From assembly GCF_000143415.4 (NCBI RefSeq), contig NW_003314265.1, forward strand, positions 4,004,660 to 4,068,659: a DNA stretch of 64,000 nt. The letters are read 5' to 3'. Position numbers and translations under genes: made by a program. The notes beneath the pieces are model-generated. The model was not told the origin of the DNA. It saw only the letters and a list, made by a program, of their open reading frames with translations, and did not search any database. This document shows positions 1-10,600 of this stretch, in pieces (the first letter of the stretch is position 1; each line of letters starts with the position of its first letter). The stretch is from Selaginella moellendorffii (Eukaryota > Streptophyta > Lycopodiopsida > Selaginellales > Selaginellaceae).

Positions 1-3000
1 CGAAGAACCCATCTGGTTGAGCAGATTATAGAGATGCGGATAGTGCTTGGCTAGACAATATACATGCCATAAATGATGACTGGTGTCTGTCCGATCAAAT
101 GGCTTCTGATATACCGTTCCATCTGCCATTTGGTTGATTTCTGCAGCCACCTGGCCGGTTCTCTATCACCATCGTTTCAAGCCGTTTTGCAAGGTCCCCT
201 AGAACATACGGTTTCTTCTCCCTAGTTTCCATACTGCAAGAGATGGGGTGCACTGCATATGTGTGCGTGTTCGCTGCAGTTTTAATCGGCGAGTCATCGA
301 TGATGAGGATTTCACTTGACTTAGCAATCCGGTTCATCACTACAGCCTCTGGCTTGACGAAGATGGGCTTGCTACCCCTCACATGGACCATAGTCAAGCA
401 ATCCTCCTGCGTTAGGAGAAAGTTAAATGGTAATATTACTCGCGTCTGATCGTGCATCATCTGTAGCAACGTTAATGCATTGTGGCGCATCATGGATGTC
501 CAAACTCCCAATTGCAAATTGAACCCGGCCCTCTGTTTTAAGTGTCGCATGGTCATTATTAGATCCCGCAGTTTCTCCCGTGTGATTAATGTGAATCTGT
601 CTCTTTTGACCAACTTGCGACCGCAGGCTTTGGAGGGTGCAGTGACATTCGAGGACGAGCCACGCTCATGGGAGAAAAGGACACCGTTCAGATCAAAAAC
701 GATACAGTACCTTCGCCGTGACTCTGAAATGAAATTCGTCAGCATAAAAAATGGTACAAGTCAATTTTACCATCTACAATATTAGCGAATGGTGCTCCCG
801 ATGGTCGTTGAGAGGGTTTTGGTCGAGGAAACGTGAAGGGCAGAAATACTCTCCTCTGCAATGTGGGGTCAATCGCATCCGATGGCGTGTGGGCACATGC
901 CATTTCAGCTGTAGACTCTGGTACAACTGGCTCAACAGTGGCATGGGGTGGTTCCGATGGCGTGTGATCACACGCCATTTCAGCTGGTGCCTCCGTTGGC
1001 AAAGTGGACATGACCGAACAGGCAGCAGGGGCGGTGTAGGGAGGTTCCAACGGCGCGTAGTCAGACGATTGGGCAAACGTTGGAAATGAGGATACGACCG
1101 GCTCGGCGGCTGGGGCGGCCTCATGCGGGTCCAATGGCGCCTGGTCACCGTCAGTTGGATACGTGGACAAGATTGACTCAGTGGTATGGGCAGCATCAAG
1201 TGGAGCGTGGTCAGCTTGCTTGGCGTTGATATGGATAGTAGCCTCCACCAGCTCTGATGACTCTTGCAGGCAAGTAGAGTCCACTGGCGGATCCATATGC
1301 ATGTCCAAATATCTCCCTTCGATTGAGATGGTATCCTCCCTACTGGCTACTAAAAACAAACTCATTAGCACATTGAATCGACTATACTGTATTTACCATC
1401 AACTGCTATTGAGGAACTAGGACCGATATCACTTGGGCGCACTGTTGATTCTGAAGGATTGGACATACGTTTCGACCCTTGCTTGGCACTATCCTTCCTC
1501 AACACTAAAGGCTAGAGTTTGTATCTTAATTCAACTAAATAATCTCTACTTACCATTTCTTCTGCGACCTACATGGACAATGTTAGAAATGGTAAAAGGT
1601 TAGGAATGGATGTACTATTATTTACCTGATGGTTTGTCTTGTATGACCTTCCTCCGCTGCTCTTTGGCCACCTCAGGCTGGCCATCATTGTCATCATCGT
1701 CATCGTCGTTATTGTGATCGTCACCATTGTGAGGACCATCCAAGTCCTCTTCGTCCTCCTCTTCTTCGTCCTCCTCTTTTTCGTCCTCCTCTTCTTTGTC
1801 CTCCTCTTCGTCCTTCTGCTCTTCCTGCTCATTATCTTTCTCTGGCTCCTCATCCCCCTCCTGCATTTCTTCCATAGGCTGCTCAGGCTGGATGGCTTGT
1901 TTTTCCAGAACCATCTTGGGAAAATCATCTGGCCGAGTCTCCATCTCAAAATACAAGACATCCATAGCCTGTTTTAGTGCTTGACCTAGGACCGTATCCT
2001 CACCCGACTGTCTTAACATGGTTTCTGCACGTTCTTGCACCCTTCGAAGACGACGAGATGAGAAAAACGTGGCCCTGACTTGAAAAGCATCCCTCATCCA
2101 TTGTACCTCTCCATTGAGATTGGGGAAGGGGAGTCCGCCATAGGAATCTGAGTCAGGAGGTGGTGACTGGCTCCTTTCACTCAGCCCTTGATCTGCAATG
2201 AATGGCATGAGCACACACGCCATAACCGCGAGGCATTACCTATAATCTTTTCGTTGCCCTTCTTCCTTTTCGAATCAAACGCCTCTGATCCCGATGACTG
2301 TCCAACGTGCTTTCGCTTTTTATGACCACTGTCAGTTTGAGCTTGGCTGGTGCTTGCTTGTTTTGCCTTTGAAGAAGTGTCTCCTGCAAGGAATGGCATG
2401 AGACCACACGCCATTGCAAATATAATTTGTACCTCCTTTTTTCCTATTGCTTGTCTGTTTGTCCTTCTTCGACGCGCCACCAGTGCGCTTTTCAGTCCTC
2501 GTGTCTGAATATTCACAACGATCTATAATCAAAATGGCGTGAGGCCTCACGTGACCTTACCTTGTGCAGGTTGTGAGCTCGGCCTAACATCAATAGCTGT
2601 TAACGCCGTTTCAGCATCTAGGGGTGGCCACGCTCCTGCATACAGAGCTTGTGAGATAACATTTAAACTTAAAGTGCGTACTCACCAAGTTCGCAGAGAA
2701 GATACTGTTTTTCTTTGGCAACTGTAATTATATGCTCCATTGAAGTCACCTCTTCAATGGAGTTTTTTACCGCAACACACGGGACACCCTTGAGTAGTGC
2801 GGCTCGAAAGAATAGTCCGCCGCAGTTGTACTCGACAACGCATTTGCCCTTGGAGTCACCCGCTATTGCGTTGAAGACCCAGCTGAGCATTTCCCATGCT
2901 GCACCTGGAGCTTTCTTTGGATTCGAAAGTTCCATAGCTGTCTTCAGTTCCTCAGGCACGGGTAAATTGACCTCCCTCAGATCAATTCGATCGGCCTTGT

Positions 3001-5571
3001 TGAACGAAGCTGGGAAGTCACTCCAGTCCCACTCTGCTGCAGGACCAATAACAAGGGCGAGTGTGAAGATGCAGACATTCGTCGGTATCTTCTTCTTAGC
3101 CATTATCCCATGGATCTCCCGCATCTCCTTGCCTTTCAACCGAGCCTTCACCTCGTTCAAGGCCTTCCAGAACTTGTGATAGGATTCGGAGTCGTAAATC
3201 ATATAGTGGACTGAAGATTCCACCTCCGCAAGTCCCACCATTAAGTCAATGATGGAGCTGACTTCGTCTGCATGAGTGATCTCCTCGTTTGTGAAGTCCA
3301 TCACACAAAAGATGTTCTTGACCTGCTCATCTCCGCGGGAAACGATGCTCCTCCACCTTTGATCCTCATCCGAATTCACGTATACCCGGTAAGGTTCTCG
3401 ATAGGCCTCTGCTGCGGGGTCGAGCTGTTTCTGAAGCCGGCGGTCGACATCCCTCTTAATGAAATTTGGATACTGATCCAACTTCTCAGCTTTACTTTTC
3501 GTGGCATCCCGCAGCAGATCGATGAACTTGGGGGCCCCCTTCACGTACTCGTCGATGTCTTCATTTGACAAGTCCAGCTCTTCCATCATCTCTTGTGTGG
3601 TGTCAATGCTCACCCTCTCCACGGCCACTTGCTCGAAGATCCAATCCTTCAATAGCGCACGAGCTCTCAGAGTCGTGCACAAGTCCTCGTATGTCACAAT
3701 ATGGCCGGGAGTCATTTTGGTCTTGTTGAAGACTACCTCACCACGTAGAAGAGCATTAGCCACTGTCAGAAGGTCGTCGTCGTCTAGAGACCGCGAGAAA
3801 CGCAAGGCGTTGAGCTTCAAATCATTGGGCTTCCGGCCGTCCTCCACACCCATTGAGTTTAGCAACTCCCCGTCATGGTACCTCCTCAGCACATCTACCC
3901 ATTTGTCAAAAACAACTTTTGTCACGAGTAGAATGTTATGGATGCTGAGTGTGTCATTGACCCCCAGTGTTTTCGAGAGAAGACTCGAGAATTCCTGCAA
4001 TGGAAATGGCGTGAGGCCACATGCTATGCCACATGCAACGAGGTTTACCTGCCAGGCGCTAGTTGCTAGTGCACGTCCTTGTCCTGGTTTTTGTGGCTTC
4101 TTCAGTTGAACCCAGAGCTTCCGTGTTTGTGCCAATATCTCGTGCAGACCCGATTTGTAGCACGTTTCTTGCTTGACATTCTGCGCGTGGGAGATGTATA
4201 TGATAGATCGGAGGGGCGAGTTGCCTTTTATCAGGCGGATAACTCTTGTCTTGAAGACTTTCGTCACCTCCTCGCCCACCATAATATCCACAACTATCTG
4301 TTGCATCGCCAAGCTAGAATGCTGCCCGGAGACGGCATAGAACCGGATGTTCTTATCGTCCAACATCTTCCTATTGATCAAGTCTGGAAACCTCGTCTCG
4401 CCCTTCATTTTTCGGTAGTAGGGGATCACGTCTGCGATGTCGGGTGTTACTGGACTTGCCAGCATCTTCTGCTTCAGTTTCTCCACCCACTCATCAGATA
4501 CTAGCCTGTGGTTGTATTTGCTTTGGATATCGATACGGCTCACGTCGATTGTATATACTTTGTTGGAATAGTAACAAGTACTATTATCTGCGACGATTTT
4601 TGCTGCCTCTTCTTGCTCTTTCTGCTCTTTGCGGCTCTTCTTTTTGGTGGGTGTAGTGTTCGAACCCGAGGCAATGGCATCACCGAGTAGCTTCTTTTTT
4701 GGAGCAGCAAAGTTGGACGTCGGCTTGAGCTTGACCACCCTTTTCTGCTTCGGGGTAGTTTCCAGATCGACCCCCTTCCCCTTCGCTTTGCGAACTGGAG
4801 GCACTCTCAATGGCTCAATGTTGGAATATAGTTTTTGAACATCGCCATAGGTGAGGTCCGTGGATTCCATGTGATCTTCATAGACCCGCAGCGTCTTTGA
4901 AATTGTGGGCCTCCTGGACAACCTCTCCCTAGCTCCATCTAGGAATTCCTCATAGCCGCTGCCCCCCTCCGGGAAGCCGCTAGGATGTGCAAGGTGGATC
5001 TTAAAGGCGGACGCTGTCTCTACCACAAGTGTCAGTCCATATTCTTGCATGGAACTGCATGGAGTGTCTGTCACTTGGATGAGGATCCCCATGCATTCTT
5101 TTCTCCCACCATCTGTGTTGTACAGCATCAGATCCTCGCCTTCCATCCCGAAAGTCCAACTGGTGAGCTCCTCCCCCTTCTCTGCATCCACATTGACAGT
5201 GGCTGGAAGAAGAACGCAATTCCTCGCCTGTTCAGAAATGCACAACAATTAGAGCTGACAGATGAAAAGCTAGCAGCTGGAAATAACGTGAGGCCACACG
5301 CCATTCACCACTGCATCAGATGTCTTGAGGCTGCATCCTAAGATGGCGTGAGGCTACACGCCATCTGTAACTGGACTGCACTTGAGAGCCCAATTGGTAC
5401 ATGCCAATGTTGCTACTGAATGGCATGTGGCCTCATGCCATTTTCTACTTGGCCTAAAAGACTTACCATTTGAAGTCGAATGGAGGCCGTGACAATCGAG
5501 GCCGGACTCGCTGGCGAATGTGCACTGTGTGTGCAGCAGATCGTAGTAGCAAGGCTACTCTGCCACTTACA
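1..5571 (-). CDS. Gene A: multi-exon protein with ParB-like domain, acidic region and FCP1-like phosphatase domain (partial at both ends)
   Basis: Exons read from the minus strand: 5524-5467, 5227-4049, 3994-2686, 2635-2561, 2522-2433, 2383-2240, 2192-1626, a micro-exon at 1568-1554 (or its last 8 nt), 1511-1397, 1349-771, then 723 leftward. All junctions keep frame and no stop interrupts them, so the gene looks intact. Visible parts in order: a ParB/sulfiredoxin-like fold (VYTIDVSRIDIQSKYNHR, then RFYAVSGQHSSLAMQQ); a Gly-rich stretch near 2800-2850 (VVEYNCGGLFFRAALLKG) that faintly recalls a DNA methyltransferase; Lys-rich linkers; an Asp/Glu-rich run at 1650-1830; a Pro/Thr repeat region; and a HAD/FCP1 domain (YCIVFDLNGVLFSH with DLNGV in place of DxDxT, then GVWTSMMR and LIIDDSPIKT). 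A further open stretch (residues KPFDRTDTSHHLWHVYCLAK) runs to the left edge; its splice junction near 110-140 is unresolved. I could not find an initiating ATG; the 5' end lies next to, and is probably split by, the LTR element at 5845. Function unknown. It may belong to a mobile element. Confidence 0.6.
882..903. repeat. 22-bp palindrome copy, exonic
   Basis: Half-site ATGGCGTGTGG is followed by the near reverse complement, with two mismatched pairs. It lies inside gene A exon 1349-771 and is read in frame on the minus strand as MACAHTP. It sits in a coding tandem repeat region. Confidence 0.75.
957..978. repeat. 22-bp perfect palindrome, exonic
   Basis: Half-site ATGGCGTGTGA is followed by its exact reverse complement, so all 11 pairs match. 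It is translated on the minus strand as MACDHTP within the same gene A exon as the copy 54 bp away. Confidence 0.85.
2193..2239 (-). repeat. 47-bp intron of gene A built around a palindrome (2202-2223)
   Basis: On the minus strand the intron starts GTAATGCC and ends CATTGCAG. The palindrome fills 22 of its 47 bp. Phase 1 is kept on both sides (codon G|AT). Confidence 0.75.
2384..2432 (-). repeat. 49-bp intron of gene A built around a palindrome (2393-2414)
   Basis: Minus-strand donor GTACAAAT and acceptor CCTTGCAG flank the palindrome. Splicing keeps phase 1 between a Lys/Arg-rich exon and a Ser/Lys-rich exon. Confidence 0.75.
2523..2560 (-). repeat. 38-bp intron of gene A built around a degenerate palindrome (2534-2555)
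   Basis: Minus-strand donor GTAAGGTC and acceptor GATTATAG. Between them is a perfect 14-bp core CGTGAGGCCTCACG, with only one intact outer arm. This is close to the lower size limit for plant introns, but the reading frame requires its removal. Confidence 0.7.
3995..4048 (-). repeat. 54-bp intron of gene A with palindrome (4006-4027)
   Basis: Donor GTAAACCT and acceptor CATTGCAG on the minus strand. The length is a multiple of three and has no stop, so retention would add 18 residues. Splicing joins TSAWQ to EFSSLL. Confidence 0.7.
5228..5466 (-). repeat. 239-bp 5' intron of gene A with three palindromes (5283-5304, 5343-5364, 5420-5441)
   Basis: Minus-strand donor GTAAGTCT and acceptor CTGAACAG. 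Three palindrome copies lie about 60-80 bp apart; the 5420 copy is nearly perfect and the 5283 copy has decayed on one arm. Confidence 0.7.
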
Positions 5572-5844
5572 GTTGGAGAGTGGCGCTGAAATCTCCCGGG
5601 ACGCCAAGTGGGCTGCGTGTGGGTGGCGGAGTGGGCGGCGGAGTTGGCGGCGGAGTTGGCGGCGAAGTTACAAACTGGGTGTGTCTTGAAGTGGACGCTG
5701 ATGCACACGAGTGCGATGCGAGCGCGAGTGTGATGCAAGCGCGAGTGGACGCCGATGCACACGAGAAACCTGTAGAGAAGGTAGATGAGCGCGAATGTGA
5801 GTGTGATCGCGTGTGGGAGTGCGATGCGAGCACGAGTGTGATGC

Positions 5845-7663
5845 TGTGAGACACAAAATCCCTAGGCCCCAAAGTGGAGCCGAAAAGGGTGCCACGTGGT
5901 AGTGGCTGAAGCGAGAGCCAAACGAGCGTAACACGTTTGGACCAAAAGCTCCGACTTGAAAAGTCAAGAGCGGGAGTGGAACTCCCAAGAAAGTGTTCAA
6001 GGAATGAGCACGAAGCGAGCAATAAGCGAGGCTCCAAAAAGGGACCCAAAGGGACCAACACATGACACGTGGAAGTGTCCGAGATGGACCCGAGTTGGAG
6101 TCCGAAGTGGAGTCCGAGTTGGAGTCCGAGATGGTGTCCGAGATGGTGTCCGAGATGGAGTCCGAGATGGAGTCCGAGGTGGAGTCCGAGGTGGAGTCTG
6201 AGATGGAGTCTGAGATGGAGTCCGAGGTGGAGTCCAAGGTGGAGTCCGAGGTGGACCCGAGATGGACCCGAGATGGAGTCCGAGGTGGAGTCCGAGGTGG
6301 ACCCGAAATGGACCCGAAATGGAGTCCGAGATGGAGTCCGAGATGGACCCGAGATGGGACCCGAGATGGACCCGAGACAGAGTCCGAGGTGGACCCGAGA
6401 CGGAGTTCGAGGTGGAGTCCGAGATGGAGTCCGAGATAGAGTCCGAGTTGGAGTCCGAGATGGAGTCCGAGATGGAGTCCGAGTTGGAGTCCAAGATGGA
6501 CCCGAGATGTAGTCCAAAGTCGAGACCGGGACTGAGACCGAGACCGGGACCGAGACCGAGACCGAGACCGAGATCGGGACCGAGACCGAGACCGAGGCCG
6601 AGCCTAAGTCCGAGTCCGAGTCCGAGTCCGAGTTTGAGTCCGAGTCCAAGTCCGAGTCCGGAGCCTGAGAGGGTGAAAGCCCAAAGCGTTCGTCTCCCAG
6701 ACCCTGGGGGGTTTGGTGAGCTCCAAAAGTATAGTAGGGGGAGGACTGCAGTGGAGCCAGTTTGTCCAGGAAAGGCCAGTTTGGCCTAGGAAGGCCGGAC
6801 CCAGTGTTGGGTGATGAGCTGCTCACTGGGAAGTCCAAGACTAGAGTGAACACAGACCGACAAGCGGGGTAGCTTGGTGAAGTGTTCAAGAGCCGGCTCT
6901 AGTTCCCCCGGGAGATCGACTGGCCGATGCTCCCAGTCCAAGTGTGGGTGGCACTACCTACTTGGATACCTGGTGTGGCTCAACGGAACCCGCTCTAAGC
7001 CCATGGCTAGAGCACCCAAGGGCAGAAGGCGAGGAGAGTACCCAGGTGGCTCGCGTAAGGCCACGGTGTTCCGAAATGTTGTCCCAAAGGCCCAGACTGT
7101 GGAAAGGAAGAGGAGCAGTCCTCTGGGGTAGTGACCAAGGACACAATCGTGTGGTGAGGAAGTCCCAGAGGACCGTGGGACTTAGTGGCCGGGCCTGTGG
7201 GTCTCGATCCAGTGGCAGTGTTGGCAAACACGGCCAGGGGTAGAAAGGGACTTAGTGGGGACTGACAGAGGGATATTGGGGAAGGCTATTCCCCTTGTCG
7301 GTGGGCATCCTAAGGATGCTAAGGAGTGGATCTGAGATGACCACTCACGGATGGTTTGCCTAGTCTTGGAGAGCCAAGACGGTGATGCAAGTGGTATTGG
7401 ACTACCAGTGTGGCAAAGGTGATTGGGCATGGCCTTAGCGTAACGGGCTGTTATGTCGGTGATACCTTTGAGTGTCGGTCGTGGGATCGGACACGTGGAG
7501 CACTTGGACCAAGTGCAAATATTGAGTGGCATGGATACCATTCTTGGGGCTAGCAAGTCCCAAGTCCTGGATTGGACTTATGGAGGTTGTGAATGAGACT
7601 CCTCCAAGTGGTCAGAGGGGTGGTTAAGTGACTAAAGTAGAATGGAAAATTTAGTCGCTTACA
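5845..7663 (+). repeat. 5' LTR of element 1 (1819 bp)
   Basis: Bounded by TG...CA. It contains a 12-bp-period minisatellite from about 6075 to 6520 and a GAGACC-type array to about 6660. Long open frames on both strands here are by-products of the repeat, not genes. Confidence 0.85.
6075..6660 (+). repeat. Minisatellite inside the LTR (GAGTCCGAGATG unit, then GACCGA units)
   Basis: Units of GAGTCCGAGATG with GAGTCCGAGTTG, GAGTCCGAGGTG and GACCCGAGATG variants repeat in tandem, then change to GACCGAGACCGG and GAGTCCGAGTCC units. The unit has no stop codon in several frames on both strands, which explains long Ser/Asp-, Arg/Trp- and Glu-Ser-rich phantom proteins. Equivalent arrays occur at 11995-12535, 22100-22515 and, inverted, 35365-35850. 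Confidence 0.85.
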
Positions 7664-10600
7664 ACTTGGTATCGGAGCTGTTCCTTAGTTTGACTTTTAT
7701 TGGTGCTCAAGTATATCACCATTGATGTTGGCATTGGAAGGTCCTAGGAGTGGGCCGATCCTTGAGGAGGAGCATATCGAGAGGACATGGCTCTCCACTC
7801 AAGTTCATGCGTGAGCTTGGGCACAATGTGGTGGATAGAAAAGGGCCAATAATGGAACGACTTTGGGATCTTGGGAACAGTATAAGGTCTCCTCAGAGAG
7901 CTGAGGATGTGATCCAAATGAGCGTTTGACGCAGCAAACGGGCTAACGTAGTTGTGATAAACAACTATAGTTGGGATCACGAGAAAGATGTAGACTCCAA
8001 AACAATAAAGGAGTCACAAGATTATCCTCACATAGTTGAGGATGGTGCTCATGAATGTGAGACCAGAGGTAATGACCGTGGGAGATCAAATACGGAAGAG
8101 GACTCAAGTCCTTGAAATGGTAGCCAGGGCTACCTTTAATAAATGCTGGAACAACCCAAGGAGTTGGGGGGTGTACTTAGAGATGAGTTGGTATTCTCAT
8201 CGCATGGACAAGTAGTCCTAAGGGGCAAAGGTTTCCCCCAGAGAACAAAATCAAGTGTCAGAGTAACACTTGTGAAAATAGTCCTTTTGAGTAGGACAGG
8301 AATGCAAGAAGTGTATTCCAGTGAGCTAGTGCCTCACAAGTAGGACCTTACGGGTCTATGGATTAACCAAGTCCAAAACTGTTGGATGACTCAAGTAGAG
8401 TCAAGGGATGGTCCTAAAAGGACCAATGGAAGCATTTGGACTGAGGTGTGTTGTACCCCACAAAGGATGGGAGGGGATCATAGGATCCAAGGATGAGAGC
8501 AAAGGGTATCTCATCAATGGCAAAATGTGCCATGCTAAAGTCGTGGGAAAGGTGTTCCCAAAAAGAAAACAACTTTGACACAAAGTTGTGTATGACCTCT
8601 ATGATGCAGTGCTAACGGATGGTTGGCATGAGAAAGCGTGGTATTGATCTTGGCAAAGACTTAGACACAAAGAAGAAGTGTTATAGAGGTAGGCTCGTGG
8701 AGCCGATGGTGTGGAGACACCAAATATGCCAAGGTGTGATACCTTGAGGCTATGTTGGTGGGTTCATGAGAACCTCTTGCCAAAGGAATCCCAATAGAAA
8801 TGGGAATGACATAGCCTAAGCTGCAGAGCATGCAGTTGGAGTGTGGTGACCCAGATAATGATAGAGGTGTGGAAGCACTAGCAATGAGTTGTAGGACTTG
8901 ACAATTACGAGGCAACTAAGCAAGAGGTGCCAAATAATTGGTTAAACAGGTAGAAGGTAGCTACCCAAACCTTCTTAATGGCATAGGAAAGTTGGATATA
9001 CCCTTATGGGGGATGAGTTGCTTATGTTGCGATATAGTAAGTCAATGTCATAAAAGAAAATACTCATTGTCAAGAAAGCCGTCATTGGGACACCCAAACA
9101 CTCTAGAACACCAAGAGGTGGTGTTTGATGTCGTGAGGGCAGTAGATAAGGCCCAAGGGACTAAGTCCCTAGCGAACGATGGATAGTAGGTGCTATCCAA
9201 ATGTCCAAGGTGGCGAGACAGGAGAAGACTGTCTACTCGAATTGGACAAAGCCAAAAATGGAATTTTGGCAAGGCTAGCGATGGGCATGCAAAGGCCCGT
9301 AAGCAACAACGTAATCCCGGTGTGTGGGATTATAGGGTGAGCATACCTGGATTGAGGAACCACTCCCTAGGCTATTGGGTAGGTTCATCCCTAAGAATAC
9401 TTGCTAAGGCATGATAGAAAGTGCAAAGGCTATCCTCCTGGTCTGGAGGAGAATGACCGAAGGAAAGGTGTGAAGCCAAAAGCAAGAAGTAAGGGGATAG
9501 AACCGAACCATAGGAATTGAAGGGCATAACCAAGGTTGGTTATGCTAGCTGGGAGTGGAGAATCAAGTGGGGGCTCGAGGGTGTTGCTGCTAGCAACCGT
9601 GATGCCATGGAGAGTCTAAAATATGGAATTGTCCATATTAGACTATATGGTAATTAGAAAGCTTGCAAAAAGGGGGGCCTTAGCAAGCTAAGGGACAGAG
9701 TTCCTTCAAGGTTCCCAAAGAGGATTCTAGGTAGCGTAGTACCTAGAAAGGCCAAGCGTAAATGGTTCAAGGAACGCGCGAAATCAGAGTGGTGCAGCAG
9801 AAGCGTGGTCTTGAAGCTTGCCATGAGGCAAGGCTATCAAGGTTAGGGAAGTAGTTCCCGAGTGTTCAAAGAGAAGGCTTTGAACGAAAGTCGATGATCA
9901 AGGGCTTTCACGCTTGTGCAGGAACCATGTTATAGTGGTCGGAGGACTTGCCAAAGCGAGATTGGCAAGTCAAGGGAACAAATACCCTAGTTGAAGGTGC
10001 TAACTTCAAAAAGGGTGGCCCATGGGGCCAAGCATGGAGGAGCCCATGCATGATCACAGATATGTCAAGTGAGAGGACTTGGCAGTGTGGGGGAACTAGG
10101 TTCCTAAGCTGTGATCTGTAGCGCGCTTTAAAAATAAGTTGGTACACCGGCGTGGGGAGTCACGCTAGGCATCTTGTGTGATGCCGTCCGTAGATGCATA
10201 TACGGAGGTTGGGTTCGAGTCCCGACCCTCTAGTGCTTGGGTTCGAGTCCCAAATCACTAGGGCGTGGTGATGGTTTGGAATATGAGGACACTCATATTT
10301 CGGTGGTCATGGACTCTCAGTGGGGAGACTGGTTTGGGCACACCGCCAAGCGAGGGATGCCTTGGAGTCGTGATGCACAGTTAGATTGCTTAGTGTGAAA
10401 GCTCGGCATATCTAACTTGAATGCTTTGGTGCAAGTGGCACCAAGGACGTGGTGAGTGAGATGGGGACACCTGATCTCAGTTGCTATGGACCCTTGGCCG
10501 GAAGGGCTGGCTTGGGCGCACCGCCAAGTGTGGGGGATGCCCCCGGGGTCGTAGTTAACAAGTTAAAGGTCTAGAAGACCTAGTACCTATTGGCAAACCT

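Noticed and set aside
1639-1977. Hydrophobic plus-strand frame rich in Leu, Val and Ile, like a membrane protein
   Set aside because: It is the antisense of the Asp/Glu-rich exon of gene A.
5567-6889. Long minus-strand open frame of 440 codons (and similar ones at 11672-12763, 35141-36112)
   Set aside because: It runs through the LTR minisatellite and LTR ends; the low-complexity protein follows from the stop-free repeat, and the same region is open in other frames.
10148-10250. Functional tRNA gene in element 1
   Set aside because: T-arm-like words are present but I could not build an acceptor stem, A box and anticodon arm.
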